Assembly: GCA_003194525.1 (NCBI GenBank)
Contig: NBIV01000015.1
Span: 248,001-312,000, forward strand
Length of the DNA: 64,000 bases
Source: Gracilariopsis chorda
Taxonomy: Eukaryota > Rhodophyta > Florideophyceae > Gracilariales > Gracilariaceae
Direction of reading: 5' to 3'
The notes under the pieces were generated by a model. That model was not told where the DNA came from. It did not search any database and saw only the letters and a list, made by a program, of their open reading frames with translations. The translations under genes and the position numbers were made by a program. Shown here in pieces: positions 21,281-31,459 of the stretch; position 1 is the stretch's first letter; each line of letters begins with the position of its first letter.

Positions 21281-21444
21281 ATCTGCCCAAATCGCAAAAA
21301 AACGAGGCCAAATGCGCAAACCTCATTGGACGACAAACACCAGCTCAATATAGGCTGCCCGGCACCATTGGCACTCCGAATGGTCGCAAAACCTTAACTC
21401 GACTAAGAACCGAAATCCTTCGGTGGTTGCAGAAGAACCAGAGC

Positions 21445-22779
21445 ATGTCAACCGATTCTTCTTCTTCGTCTTCCTCTGATGAGGACATTATTCATCACTC
21501 AATTTTGTACATCCTCAACGGCATGTACCGCAAACTTTCCGATGGACCCCTGATAACAAAGAAAGGAGGCTCGTATGCCGGTCGACAAAAGAACCGTAAG
21601 ATTTGCCGTAAACAAGGAGCACAACAAATTGATTTAGATTACTTCTGTCGAATTCATATTCACCGCTCGCCGATGTTTAGTGTTGCAGAATTTGAACGTC
21701 GCTTTGCAATAACAAGACCAATATACGAAAAACTGCGATCCGCTCTTTGCCAGGCAAACTCCTTCTTTATACAGCGCAAAGATGCAAGTTGGACATTTGG
21801 AGCAACGAATGATCAGAAAATGACTGGTGCACTTTTGCAGCTCAGTTCTGGTGTTTCTGCAGATCATTTAGTGTCGTATATTCGACTGCATGAGTCCACA
21901 TTGCTTTCTACTCTGAAAGAATTCTGCAGAACGGTTGTGGAGTGCTTTCGAGATGAACATCTAAGACGCCCATCGGAGAGTGATATTAAGAAGATTGAAA
22001 GTGATTATTCTAGACTAGGCTTCCCTGGATGCCTTGGTGCTGTAGACTGTTCAGGGTGGGAGTGGAGGAACTGTCCTGTAGCTTGGCATGGACAGTATAA
22101 GGGTAAGGAGAACAAGCCGATGTTACGGATGGAGGTTTTGTGTGACGATAAGCTACATATTTGGCACATGATGTTTGGCAGCCCGGGAGCTAAGAATGAT
22201 ATATCTATTATGTCACAAAGTTCTTTGTTTAATGATATTCGAAATGGAAAATGGCCACTGATCAAACCTAGTACTAACATTTCTGGCATTCCCATTGAGT
22301 GGTTCTTTTTCTTGTCAGACGGGATATACCCTCGTCTGAGATTCTTTGCAAAACCGCATCCTGATGCAAAGTCGAAAAAACAGCGTCTGTATACTGCAGT
22401 GCACTCATCGGCGCGCAAGAGCGTTGAAAGGGTCTTTGCTGCGCTCTTCGGACAGTTTGAAATTTTTGATCGTCCCGCGCGGTTGGGAAATCGGGAGGAT
22501 TTGAATAATATTGTATTGTGCTGTTCGATTCTACATAATATGGTTGCAGAAGAGCGCGGTTACAACGGAACCGCAAAATTTCGTGTGGGCGAACACGAGG
22601 TGCAGACAAGTGGTACTCTTTATGATACTGTTTCACATCCTAACTGTAGTTATGAACAAGCAAATATTTGGAGAGAACTGCTAGACCCTGTGGACGATTT
22701 ACAAAACCATTTGAGACTGCAAGATGCACTAATCTCGAACATTTGGAACACGCATGGTGATAATGAAGGAGATGTGTAA
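21445..22779 (+). CDS. PIF/Harbinger DDE transposase
   Basis: A 444-residue transposase of the DDE_Tnp_4 type that cuts and reinserts the element. The open frame runs upstream through the terminal repeat, which cannot be coding in a mobile unit, so the ATG at 21445 (before a Ser-rich stretch and DEDIIHHSI) is taken as the start. The predicted catalytic triad is D201 (GAVDCSGW), D292 (LSDGIYP) and E328 (SVERVFAALFGQF). The RPSESDIKKIE helix precedes the first Asp, and NIVLCCSILHNMV closes the fold, as in PIF/Harbinger nucleases. There is no break. Its 3' end faces the Myb-like gene with 27 bp between the stops. Confidence 0.92.
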   Translation: MSTDSSSSSSSDEDIIHHSILYILNGMYRKLSDGPLITKKGGSYAGRQKNRKICRKQGAQQIDLDYFCRIHIHRSPMFSVAEFERRFAITRPIYEKLRSALCQANSFFIQRKDASWTFGATNDQKMTGALLQLSSGVSADHLVSYIRLHESTLLSTLKEFCRTVVECFRDEHLRRPSESDIKKIESDYSRLGFPGCLGAVDCSGWEWRNCPVAWHGQYKGKENKPMLRMEVLCDDKLHIWHMMFGSPGAKNDISIMSQSSLFNDIRNGKWPLIKPSTNISGIPIEWFFFLSDGIYPRLRFFAKPHPDAKSKKQRLYTAVHSSARKSVERVFAALFGQFEIFDRPARLGNREDLNNIVLCCSILHNMVAEERGYNGTAKFRVGEHEVQTSGTLYDTVSHPNCSYEQANIWRELLDPVDDLQNHLRLQDALISNIWNTHGDNEGDV

Positions 22780-22806
22780 GACAATGCAGTAACAAAGACG
22801 GTTATT

Positions 22807-23862
22807 TTATTGCTCAACGTCCGTGTTCACGGTGTTTTCCATTCTTGTCGACAGCTGCAGTAGTGCCTCAGCAGTTTGATTGTTCCCGGAAACTTTTGCC
22901 TGGACAGTGTGCATCTCTTCATGTTCTTCTAGCGACATACGCCTCTTCTTGTTGGGGTGCGTATTATTCTCGCCACCGCACGCAAGTCTGCGAAGTAAAC
23001 GACATTTTAAGAGACTTCGTATTTCTCTTTTCTCTTCAAGGGATACTCCAGATTCCGATGCCAACAGTTTGCTTGCCATTTCCCAGTCCAGCTTTTCTCT
23101 CTGTAGTGCCACCTTCTCTTTTGCCATGAGTGCCTTCTCTCGCACTGAGTCAGACAGTATACTTTCAATGCGGCGAATTGAATCCGCAAACCCGTCCTGT
23201 CCACTTCGTGCTCCATCGACTTTTCCCTCCTTCAATTTCTTGGCCTTCTTTGTCCCCATTGGCCTCTCCAACAAAACATCACCACTCTTTTTAACCTCAT
23301 CAATACCATTAGCCTGTAGTAGAATAGTGTTTTCGTTTAAGAAGGTAAACGAGGTTTTGAATTTGAATCGCTTCGCTATGTGGTAATTTGGATTTCTCAC
23401 GCAGTCGTAGAGGTGGGATACGGAGTTACTTCCATCACTGTAAATTAAGGCTGCACATCGAATCAAGTCCTCCGGTCCTACATTTCCAGTTAGATTCATC
23501 GCTATAACTCTGTCGTAACAAGCCTTGAAGCGTGTGCACTCCGCACGAATCCTGTCCCAATACTTCCTACACCCATCTGCTGATCGTCCGTCCCACCTCC
23601 TTTGGTCCAGTTCACACCCAGTGCGCCGTAGTGAGCATGCATGTTGCGGGCGTCCATTGTCTTTGATAAAGACACTGCGAATGCGACGCCCGAGCTCCGC
23701 TCCTGACATGCTAGAGCCCACAGCCGGATCGGTACAAACGGCAGCAGCCGCACGCACTAACGCCTGCGTTTCTTCTTCGTCCCATGTCAGATTCTTCCCT
23801 CTACTTGGGCTGCCTCCTTCTTCCAAACCAGTTTGCGCACAAGCTGCTTCCTCCCCACTCAT
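22807..23862 (-). CDS. Harbinger Myb/SANT-like DNA-binding protein
   Basis: A 351-residue accessory protein. In PIF/Harbinger systems the Myb-like partner binds the element's ends and helps bring the transposase into the nucleus. The ATG at 23862 is the first in frame. Residues about 25-120 form a Trp-containing tri-helical SANT-like domain (LTWDEEETQALVRAAAAV ... RRWDGRSADGCRKYWDRI) with an insertion between helices. The C-terminal part has a basic patch (KKAKKLKEGK) and a charged coiled coil (EKALMAKEKVALQREKLDWE), then PNKKRRMS, a likely nuclear signal. An AATAAA on this strand overlaps the stop region. Convergent placement with the transposase inside shared terminal repeats supports the role. 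Confidence 0.8.
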   Translation of the reverse strand: MSGEEAACAQTGLEEGGSPSRGKNLTWDEEETQALVRAAAAVCTDPAVGSSMSGAELGRRIRSVFIKDNGRPQHACSLRRTGCELDQRRWDGRSADGCRKYWDRIRAECTRFKACYDRVIAMNLTGNVGPEDLIRCAALIYSDGSNSVSHLYDCVRNPNYHIAKRFKFKTSFTFLNENTILLQANGIDEVKKSGDVLLERPMGTKKAKKLKEGKVDGARSGQDGFADSIRRIESILSDSVREKALMAKEKVALQREKLDWEMASKLLASESGVSLEEKREIRSLLKCRLLRRLACGGENNTHPNKKRRMSLEEHEEMHTVQAKVSGNNQTAEALLQLSTRMENTVNTDVEQ

Positions 23863-24349
23863 TGCTTTAACAAGCAACCGACTGCCAAAGTCTTAAGGTG
23901 CACACCTCAAAAGGTTACCGTCAAGTTATGTCTAAGGCGTTCAAAGGCGGGTAATCAGTGCAATCATTGCAATTTGGGCTCCGTTGGTCGATGGACAGAC
24001 CGTAATAGGTCTTTTGGCGCCATGCGCAAGCCAACAAAGTGTTTGCATTTCGTCGTTCTTGGCGCCAAAATGTTCCGTGCAAAACACAACAAGGTTGTGC
24101 CAAGATGGAGTGCGCGAATGCCAAACAACGCGGCGTCACCCCGGAGGGGGGTGACGAAGACGATACGACCGGAGATGGGGCGGGTAACCATGCAGAGCTA
24201 CCAGAGCTTTTAGGGAGCTGGCCCAAAACGTGTGGGATTTAGGGTGGACTAAAATTTTTAGGCCGAGTTTTGAGAATTGCGTCAACGGTTGGGGGTCAAA
24301 TTTTGAGCAAATACTGGACTGCTATGTTGGATTTGGGGTTTACGGTAAC

Positions 24350-24363
24350 GGTTGGGAACGCCC
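24350..24363 (-). repeat. Harbinger right terminal inverted repeat
   Basis: The exact complement of the left 14-bp repeat, followed by TAA at 24364-24366. Confidence 0.92.
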
Positions 24364-24366
24364 TAA

Positions 24367-24850
24367 GAGGCCACCCGGTCTGAGACAAAAAATAAATGAA
24401 ACAATTTCTTTTATTGTACTCAACCTCTGGATCGGCCACTTTCTTGAATGCCGGTTTAGATCCAGAGTAGTCTATTGCGTAAAATTGCGCGCAAACGTCC
24501 AGACTCCAACCCAGGTTTCCTTGCCCACAGGGCTTGGTATAAATACGGGGCCCAATCAGCGGTCTCCCACCTCAACACCACGCTACAACAGCAGATGAGT
24601 GCTACTTAATTAGTGCGGGCATGCTGAGGATGTTTGAGCACCCTTAGGTGTGAGAAAGGAAAAGCCTTTTTGAAGGCCCTCCACGTTTTCGAGCATCCAC
24701 GTCCATCATGCACGTTCTTCCGTTTTACACGAAAAACAGCTTGTCCACGCACAACACCAAACAGAGAGAGAGGCATCATAAAAAAGGGCGAGCTGGGGGA
24801 ATAAAAACATATCGAAAATCACTGTGACCTCTGTCGTGCTATGAATGCAC
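24367..24850. other. spacer between two DNA elements
   Basis: AT-rich in part; no coding or repeat structure is recognised. Confidence 0.4.
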
Positions 24851-25604
24851 TATCTAGTGTCTATCCGACCGCTGACCTCATATGAGGTCAAAACAATCAA
24901 CTTAACCTTTAATTTTAGTTATTTTGATCGGATTTTTTCGCCGTTTGTAGTCTGTATAAGTTATGCAACTTGTTTTTGTATTGCAAAAATTCTGAGCTTC
25001 TGTTGTTTATGCTAGGTGAGAAGCCGAAACATAAGACAAGCAGATGGTTTAATAGAGATGTGCTCGTAAAATGTGTCTAATTTACTACAAAGCTTTAGAA
25101 AACCGGCTTTTTTGATATCAAAAAACGTACTTTTGATTCAAAAACACCGTTTTTGACGCGTTTATGAAAGGTTCGAAACCTTCAAAAAATAATCATTTGG
25201 CAACATTTCGTCCGGGCGGATAGACAAGTGTCTATCGGACCAGTGCGCTGACCTCATATGAGGTCAGAGCAACGGCACGCAAAATTAAAAAAAAATTGAA
25301 ATCTGATCCGCATGGCCCCACATTTCAAATTTCGAACTTGAAACATGGCTAACCAGGTGGTCTTTGAACTAAAAGATCTGTGGACGGGGCCATTGTGTAC
25401 GATTTTTTTTGACGATAGTGCTTGATGTGACAGCTACGACTGTTGGTGATGCGTTGTGGACATGGTTCAGCGCTGCCGGCGTAGAAGACATGATGAGAAG
25501 ATCAAAGTGAAAAAGTTTTTGAAAAAGTTTTAAGGTTTTGATAAAGTTCTAGAGTAATTAATATTGACCTCATATGAGGTCGCTGGTCAGATAGACACTA
25601 GATA
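24851..25604. mobile_element. MITE-like non-coding element with palindromic inverted ends
   Basis: A 754-bp AT-rich segment with 41-bp imperfect terminal inverted repeats (24851-24891 and 25564-25604, five mismatches seen). The outer part reads TATCTAGTGTCTATC, and the inner part is an 18-bp palindrome, TGACCTCATATGAGGTCA (first base differs at the right end). A third copy of the inner block with the GTGTCTATC-type flank lies at about 25218-25266 in direct orientation to the left end. The flanks CAC and CAC could be a 3-bp target duplication, but that is weak. There is no protein coding. It is probably a non-autonomous DNA transposon, possibly a nested pair. Confidence 0.6.
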
Positions 25605-25675
25605 CACCGGTGGCGACAACCAATCGGATCAGTGATCTGATTCTCGTACGCACCGCGCAAGCCAAACTCATTATC

Positions 25676-25761
25676 GGCCTTGCTATGAGGTCATATTTGT
25701 TTCGTCATGTGTAGACCGGAGGTTTATGCTGACGAAACAATAATATATAAATAGCAAGGCC
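25676..25761. repeat. 86-bp foldback
   Basis: GGCCTTGCTAT at 25676-25686 pairs with ATAGCAAGGCC at 25751-25761, and TTGTTTCGTCA at 25697-25707 pairs with TGACGAAACAA at 25730-25740. The loop is 22 bases. The right arm contains TATATAAATA. It could be the terminus of a foldback element or a regulatory hairpin. Confidence 0.5.
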
Positions 25762-26734
25762 GGCCACGTACTGAGCGTGGCGTGCGCGCCGCGTACAGAT
25801 TGGCTTCGTGATCCGATTGGGATCTGCATTGACGCCGCCGCCGGTCCACAAAAGGGAAGATCGAAGGCAACACCACAGTCGACGGTATGCCTCTTTCTTT
25901 GCAAAAAGAGAGTCCCTAGAACTATCTGGCGGTAGGCACTTTTCTACTGTGCGGTCAAACGAATCTGACCAAGCGCAAGTTGCGCAATGTCTACCATGGA
26001 TCTATTAACAGTTCCACTATAGCGGATGAGCTTCTCTCCAAGGCTAAACTGGTTGCAAAGGGGAAGTCTATCTCCAAAGCTTGAATCGAGGTGAAGTGGG
26101 TGCAAGCGTATGCCAAGATAGCCCACCGTTGTCGGGATGACAAGGACTTCGGCTTAAGCCGCTACCCATACGAGCAAGGCCCCAGCGTTGGTGCTCTCAC
26201 GGGCGGCTTCTTCGAGCATCGTGAGTGGCCCATATGCAAGGGGATGGAGGCACATAAAAGCCTGCAAGCTGTGTTCTAATATGAAACCAACTAAACCAAT
26301 GCTTCTGGCTACTGGATGGCGTTTCACCAGGCAGCCATTTCTCTACGACAGGAAGCGCAGAGGCAGAAAAGCTACGATTAGGCTGAAGTCTTTGATGTTT
26401 GGGCCATTGTGGCTGTTCGCTATGGACTTCGAGTAACTGGGCTACGCGTTGAGTTCTACAAACTGGTTGCGCGAGATCTAACGTATGCAAAGCTTGACAT
26501 GCCTAGTCTTGAGCAGCATAAGGACATACCTGCTGCTGATGACCTCGTCGAGCCATTGGAGAAGCTCGATGTTCACCTCTCCACCGAACTTATGAAAGCG
26601 GTCGCCACCCTTAATGCCAGTAACGCAACGAAGCGAGCTGGAGGCGGAGGCGCCGCGGGCGGCAATTAGCCGCCATTGGGAACGGGCGCCCTCTTTGGCA
26701 TGGGCCACAAGCCCACATCGAAGAATGACGTCAG
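25762..26734. other. probable 5' part of the DIRS-like element, no intact gene
   Basis: Only short frames occur. The last (26409-26669, ending AGGGGAAGGN-like) could be the tail of a degenerate gag-like ORF. The left boundary of the element is not visible. Confidence 0.3.
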
Positions 26735-28444
26735 TTGGGTTGCTCGGATTATCTCCGCCGGGCGATCCAGTTTGGAATTTTCGAGAGGTCTTCAGTCCCT
26801 TTCAAGCCAGGATGGGGCACGGAGCTTTCGGATATTCCGCAGTCTGCAGAACGTCCGGCGTTCGCTTCTGCAGATCTCGAGGAGGGGTGTCGGTCCGGAA
26901 TATATCACGAGATATCACAAGCCCACGCCGCGAGAGCGGAGCGGGAAGGAGCAGTTATCTCCTTGGCCTTCACTGTGTGGCAAGACAGTGGGGAGGGAAT
27001 GAAGGGACGCTTCGTCGTCAATCTCTCCAGTCAATCCAAGCACTGGCCCAAAGGGTCGGTTCGCATGGAGTCAATTGCCGAATTCGCTATGGAGATACAG
27101 AAGGGCGACCGCTTCCTGTCGATGGACTTGTACAAGGGCTATCGACATTTCAGGCTTGCGCTGGCCATGCGCGATTGGTCCGTCTTCCGTTACGCGGGTC
27201 GCTATTACCAGTGTGTCGCTTTCCCCTTTGGTTGGGGTCGTTCACCGCTCTGGTTTACGCAGCTCATGGCAGTGTTTGTGATGGCACTGCGTCGCAAGGG
27301 TTACGGGGTCCTCTCGTATCTCGACGACTTCCTTTTGGCCCCGTCAGTCGCTGGGGTGGTGTCTTCACCACATCATTGCTTACTGGCATCCCAACTCGTG
27401 GAAGATCTTCTACACAGGCCGCGCTTACGTCGTAATCCCACCAAAGGCAATTGGGTGGGCACCACGGAGATAGAGCATCTGGGGGTGCGTGTAGACAGCG
27501 CAGCAATGAAGGTCTTCATAGCCTGGCGGAAGCTGATGAAGGTACCGGGGCTCGCCAAGCAGCTGTTGAAGCAGGTTCGATTGGGAAAGCGCTGGGTGCA
27601 GTGCAATTCCGTAGCTCAATCCTGTGGAGTGTGCGTCTCACTTTCTTTGGCCATGCCGTGGGCGCGTTTTTACACCCGATCTCTATACTGGGACGTGTCG
27701 TCTCGCCAGCCTCAGGATTCCCGGGGAAGAGTCCGGATCCCGCCACGTCCGACGGCTTCAATCCACACAGATGCTGCCGACTTCGGCTATGGTGGCACTT
27801 TGAATGTGGAAGACTTCAGTGCAGGGGTCCCAGGAAAGTGGAAAGCACAAGGGATATGGATTTGGAAAGACCGGGCCGAGTCGATATCATATCGGGAGCT
27901 AAAGGCCATCTGTATGCTTCTGACCGGATCGCTGGGCGAACAGCTGCTCCATCAGCACCATAGGGATTTGCTTTTGCATGTCGACAACCAGGCAGTAGTG
28001 CACGTAACCAATGCTTTGGTTTCGGCAAGCCGACCCATGATGAGGGAGCTCCGTCGTCTAAAATCCGTGCTCGACAGGCACGGAATTCAGATTCGTTCGG
28101 AATGGATTCCCTCTGTGGCCAACAAGTTCGCCGATGCGCTGTCGCGACGCTTCTCCCGCGGCGACTTGCAGATACGGAGGCAGCTTCGGCGTTCCGTCGT
28201 GGCTGGGATGAAGGCTCCAAGGGACGCTTTCCCTTACCGACCGGTAGGAGAGCACCCAACATTCGCCCGCCGGCAAGTATTCCACGAGTTTTCGAGCATA
28301 TGGAGCCGCGACAAAGTCCAGCTCTTGTGTCCAGCGGTCGACTTGATACCGGCGACGCTCCACAAGCTCCAGGAGACGCGCGCGCCAGCGTTATTATTGA
28401 TCACGAAGTGGCCGCGCCAGGGCTGGTACCACAAGGCGTTATAG
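26735..28444 (+). pseudogene. DIRS-like reverse transcriptase/RNase H, damaged
   Basis: An open frame of about 569 codons that follows an in-frame TGA at 26726 and has no convincing ATG at its start, so it is a fragment of a longer pol or relies on frameshifting. RT motifs: VVNLSSQSKHWP, SMDLYKGYRHFRL with catalytic D131, FPFGWGRSPLWFT, and YLDDFL (195-200). RNase H-like motifs follow: SIHTDAADFGYGG, ISYRELKA, LLHVDNQAVVHV and WIPSVANKFADALSR. The layout resembles DIRS/Ngaro-type tyrosine-recombinase retroelements. No recombinase or integrase is seen because the downstream part is cut by element 1 at 28688. Other YR-type or unclassified retroelements are possible. Confidence 0.7.
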
Positions 28445-28687
28445 ATGGCATCGCAAGTGGAGGAACTGGACGCGGCGCCGGAGGAGATATGGGCGGGGCA
28501 CCGGCACATCAACCCGAACTGGAAGCTCCTGTCGGCGGAAGTGAACCTCGAATAAGAGCGCGCACTGCAGGGCGCATGGCACTCGCCGATGCAACGCTGG
28601 AACGGATTGGAGCGTCGCGACCAACTCCAGGCCTTCTCCGATCTTCCCAACTTCCTGCTGACTTTGCGTGGAGCACGCGCACGGTAC
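28445..28687 (+). pseudogene. truncated 3' part of the DIRS-like element
   Basis: Short frames (about 37 codons from 28445, then a frame with MQRWNGLERRDQLQAF) continue after the RT/RNase H stop and end at the element 1 insertion. GGTAC (28683-28687) should be its left target duplication. A tyrosine recombinase would be expected here but cannot be shown. Confidence 0.3.
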
Positions 28688-28969
28688 TGTGGAGCAACGC
28701 TTTCCCGTCGGTTGGGAGTTGTTCCTATTCATAGGAGTATCCACTGGTGGATTGGTTCGATACCTCATTTATGAGTTGATCCCTCGCGGGATAGCGATGA
28801 GGTGGCACTTGAGGGACCTGGACAGTTATTACTAGTGGCATTCTGGTGACAGATGGTACGCTGTACGCGTGTGGTAATTTCGGTTCCAATTTTGGATATT
28901 CAATTCTATGGTTATCGCCACTTGTGGCACAGAAAGTGGGAACTCCACGTGTATGGACCTCAAGAGGTG
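28688..28969 (+). repeat. 5' LTR-A, portion confirmed by its 3' copies
   Basis: It begins TGTGGAGCAACGC and matches 40398-40679 and the equivalent later copies nearly base for base. The LTR continues past 28969, but its 3' end cannot be fixed because every 3' copy stops here at the LTR-B/element 2 insertion. It must end before gag at 29861. Confidence 0.85.
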
Positions 28970-29860
28970 TGCACCAAATTAGTTAATTTGTTTAGTTTAT
29001 TGTGGTGCAAACCTACTTAGGTAATCACAGCTTCGCCGTCAGCGCCACCAGTAAATGGTAACCTTGGTTCTCTTTCGAGATATACTCTTAGCAGAGTAAG
29101 GATCTGGTAAGAAAGGCCCTCGTAGGGATTACGACTCCTCGCGGAGAGTATCCACGAGTGGATTCCGTCTACCATCCCCTTGGGAACATTCAGGCGTCAC
29201 TACTGCTACAGTATCACCGTGTTCGATATTGGTTATTTGTTCCACTGTCAGTCTTGGATTCCGCCCCAGTATTGGGTTCTTCGTCGTGGTGTTTACCACA
29301 TTCCCGTTTGGTATTCGTTCTTTATTTTGGTTCGCCCCGTCGCCGAGTCTATTGCCGCGTGTTGCACGCCCCGTTGCCGGTTCTCTTGGGTTTTCCCTTT
29401 TTCCGTTTGCTTTCCTTCACAGGATATCGTGTCATTATACACTCACGTGTGTACCATCCGTTCCTGGAGTGTACCCTTCTTCTGGGCCATTCCCGAACCT
29501 CTGCAGGTATAGCCAGAACCACGTTGGTCTTACAAGCCAGCCTTTACGTGGCACAGAGGGCTCTCTCAACTGAGGCACCATCCCATAGGGAGCGAGGTCT
29601 CGAACACCTTGAGGGTACTTCCCGCTTCCGGGTTTGCTCTACAAGTGGTCTCCCGAACTAGAATCTGGGATTGCACTCTTTCGAATTGTTCGTCGGTTGG
29701 TTCCCATTGCTGGGTTCTCAATTGTCGAACCACTCAGTGGTCTGGATAATCACTTGAGTTTGTGACTTTTCTGTGATGTATTTTTGTGTTTATCCGTTCT
29801 TCGGAAGTCTTGAGATCGATTTACGTATATCGTTTACCGATAGTGGTTGTCAGTTACAGT
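28970..29860 (+). other. rest of LTR-A plus gag leader
   Basis: It contains the remainder of the LTR, an unidentified primer-binding site and the untranslated leader. I could not find a convincing tRNA-complementary PBS. The frames seen here carry no recognisable domain. Confidence 0.5.
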
Positions 29861-31459
29861 ATGGCACCGACGGCTTCGGGTCCTCGGAATGGTTCTACTC
29901 GCCCCGCTGGGTCAGGCCCACCTGCCGCACCCAGGTCGAGGATGTCCGTTCCCCACGACCGGGATGATATTGAGATCGATCCGGATCTTCGGAGAGCACC
30001 CTCAGCTGCGTCTGCACCTCAAGAGGTTGTTACAGTTTGTAAACCTCCAATTGTGGAAACGCCGTCTGCAGCTGACCGAATTCGGTTTGTTACTTCCGAG
30101 TTCCGGAGGTTGGAGTCACGTGTGGAAATTGCCAATGTGGCACACGTCGACCTCCTGCAGGAAGTTGCCGCTCTGCGGCGTAAGGTGGATGACGCCCAGT
30201 TGCGGGATGTTTCGGGGGATATTCGTTCCCTGAGACGGGATGTCAACTCCATTTTGGAAAGTTTGGGTACCCCTGGGGTTTTCATTCAGGGTTACCACAC
30301 GTTTGTGGAAGAATTCCGCGAGCGAGCGGATCGTTTCGAAGCCCGTTTGAGCAATCTCGAAGAGATATTCCGTCTGGACGCGGAAGTCGAGGCCAAATTG
30401 GCGAAATCCGATCGTTTGGAGACGTCTGGACACCGCTCCGTTAAACGGAATAACCACAGTTCCAAAAAGGAAGTTCATCCTCAAGAGGATTCGTCTGGTT
30501 CAGATTCTGATGGCTCGCGTTCGAGTTCTTCTTCGGATTCCGATTCGCCGGAGAAGGATGAAAAACGACGCGAACCGCGTGCTACCCAATCTGGGGCTAC
30601 TCAACCCACACAGAGGGATGTACATACCCGAGTGAAGGGTCAGAAGCACTTGGGAATCAAGGAGTTGAAACCTACCAATCCGCTCTATCGGAAGTTGTTG
30701 TCGTACCGGTATTATCGGTTGGTGAACACGTCTACAGAACGTTCATCCCGTGGTACGGGCAAGGTCAAGGACTTTATTAAGCACCTCAGCATTACCCTGT
30801 ACAAAAGGGAGTTCAAAGGCGACGAACCAATATTCGTTCTTGACTTCCTTGCGAGGTTCGTCCGCGAAGCGGATATGCTTTGTATGAGTGAAGCGCAAGC
30901 TTATTTGACTTTACCCTACTTTCTAAAGAGTTTTGCAGAAGACCAATTTCAATCCGTCCGTGGATCCTCGAGGGCCTCGGTAGGAGGAGTCACGTGTTGG
31001 CCGGAAGCATTACACTACCTTCTCAGGTCATACGCGACACCGAATGCGGTTCAAGCAGCAATTCTCGCTTTGAGAGACACTCGTCAACGACCGACGGAGT
31101 CCGAAACGGAATATTCAACCCGCTTAAATAAAGCGTTTCACCGATGCGGTAATGTTCATTCCCATCATGAAAAGTGTACCATTTTTGTGGATGGTTTGGA
31201 CCCTTCAATCAGGGCTTTGGTATCCCGATATCGGGAGGACAATCGCAGAGCGAAGTACATGGACCTGGTCCACTACGCTCAAGCCGAAGGTGATACCTTC
31301 CGGGCTAGGCGGAATCCGAGAGTTCGGGCATCGAGAGCGCTCACTGCCGATGGTTCGGATTCGTCTTTGTCCCTGGCACAGGGTAATACCAGTCATAGTG
31401 TACAGGACCACATCCACTTTCTTGGAAGCAATCCCGAGTCGTTCGGTACGTCTGAGTAG
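29861..31459 (+). CDS. gag: element 1 Gag, up to an in-frame UAG
   Basis: 532 residues from the ATG at 29861 (MAPTASGPRNG). A Pro/Arg-rich N-terminus is followed by a long helical, coiled-coil region (FRRLESRVEIANVAHVDLL to NLEEIFRLDAEVEAKL), then a Ser/Asp-rich linker (SSGSDSDGSRSSSSSDSD). The retrotransposon Gag core follows, with FLARFVREADM, WPEALHYLL and YSTRLNKAFHRC. It forms the particle that packages the RNA. It stops at TAG 31457-31459, but the same frame continues into a zinc knuckle, so the stop is either a lesion or a readthrough site. Confidence 0.75.
   Translation: MAPTASGPRNGSTRPAGSGPPAAPRSRMSVPHDRDDIEIDPDLRRAPSAASAPQEVVTVCKPPIVETPSAADRIRFVTSEFRRLESRVEIANVAHVDLLQEVAALRRKVDDAQLRDVSGDIRSLRRDVNSILESLGTPGVFIQGYHTFVEEFRERADRFEARLSNLEEIFRLDAEVEAKLAKSDRLETSGHRSVKRNNHSSKKEVHPQEDSSGSDSDGSRSSSSSDSDSPEKDEKRREPRATQSGATQPTQRDVHTRVKGQKHLGIKELKPTNPLYRKLLSYRYYRLVNTSTERSSRGTGKVKDFIKHLSITLYKREFKGDEPIFVLDFLARFVREADMLCMSEAQAYLTLPYFLKSFAEDQFQSVRGSSRASVGGVTCWPEALHYLLRSYATPNAVQAAILALRDTRQRPTESETEYSTRLNKAFHRCGNVHSHHEKCTIFVDGLDPSIRALVSRYREDNRRAKYMDLVHYAQAEGDTFRARRNPRVRASRALTADGSDSSLSLAQGNTSHSVQDHIHFLGSNPESFGTSE

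Larger units (their letters stand above)
21267..24363 (+). mobile_element. complete PIF/Harbinger DNA transposon
   Basis: A 3097-bp element bounded by perfect 14-bp terminal inverted repeats, GGGCGTTCCCAACC at 21267-21280 and its complement at 24350-24363. TAA at 21264-21266 and 24364-24366 is the 3-bp target duplication expected for this superfamily (TWA). Weaker inverted similarity continues a further 10-15 bp inward. Inside are the two genes such elements carry: a DDE transposase and, convergent with it, a Myb/SANT-like DNA-binding protein. Both are open from ATG to stop, so the copy may be recent or active. Confidence 0.93.

Noticed and set aside
21235-21444. Start of the Harbinger transposase at 21235
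   Set aside because: That region includes flanking DNA, the target duplication and the terminal inverted repeat. The ATG at 21445 is the first plausible start inside the element.
29158-29661. Open frames in the LTR-A/leader region
   Set aside because: Three overlapping frames on one strand with no domain; expected by chance in this leader.
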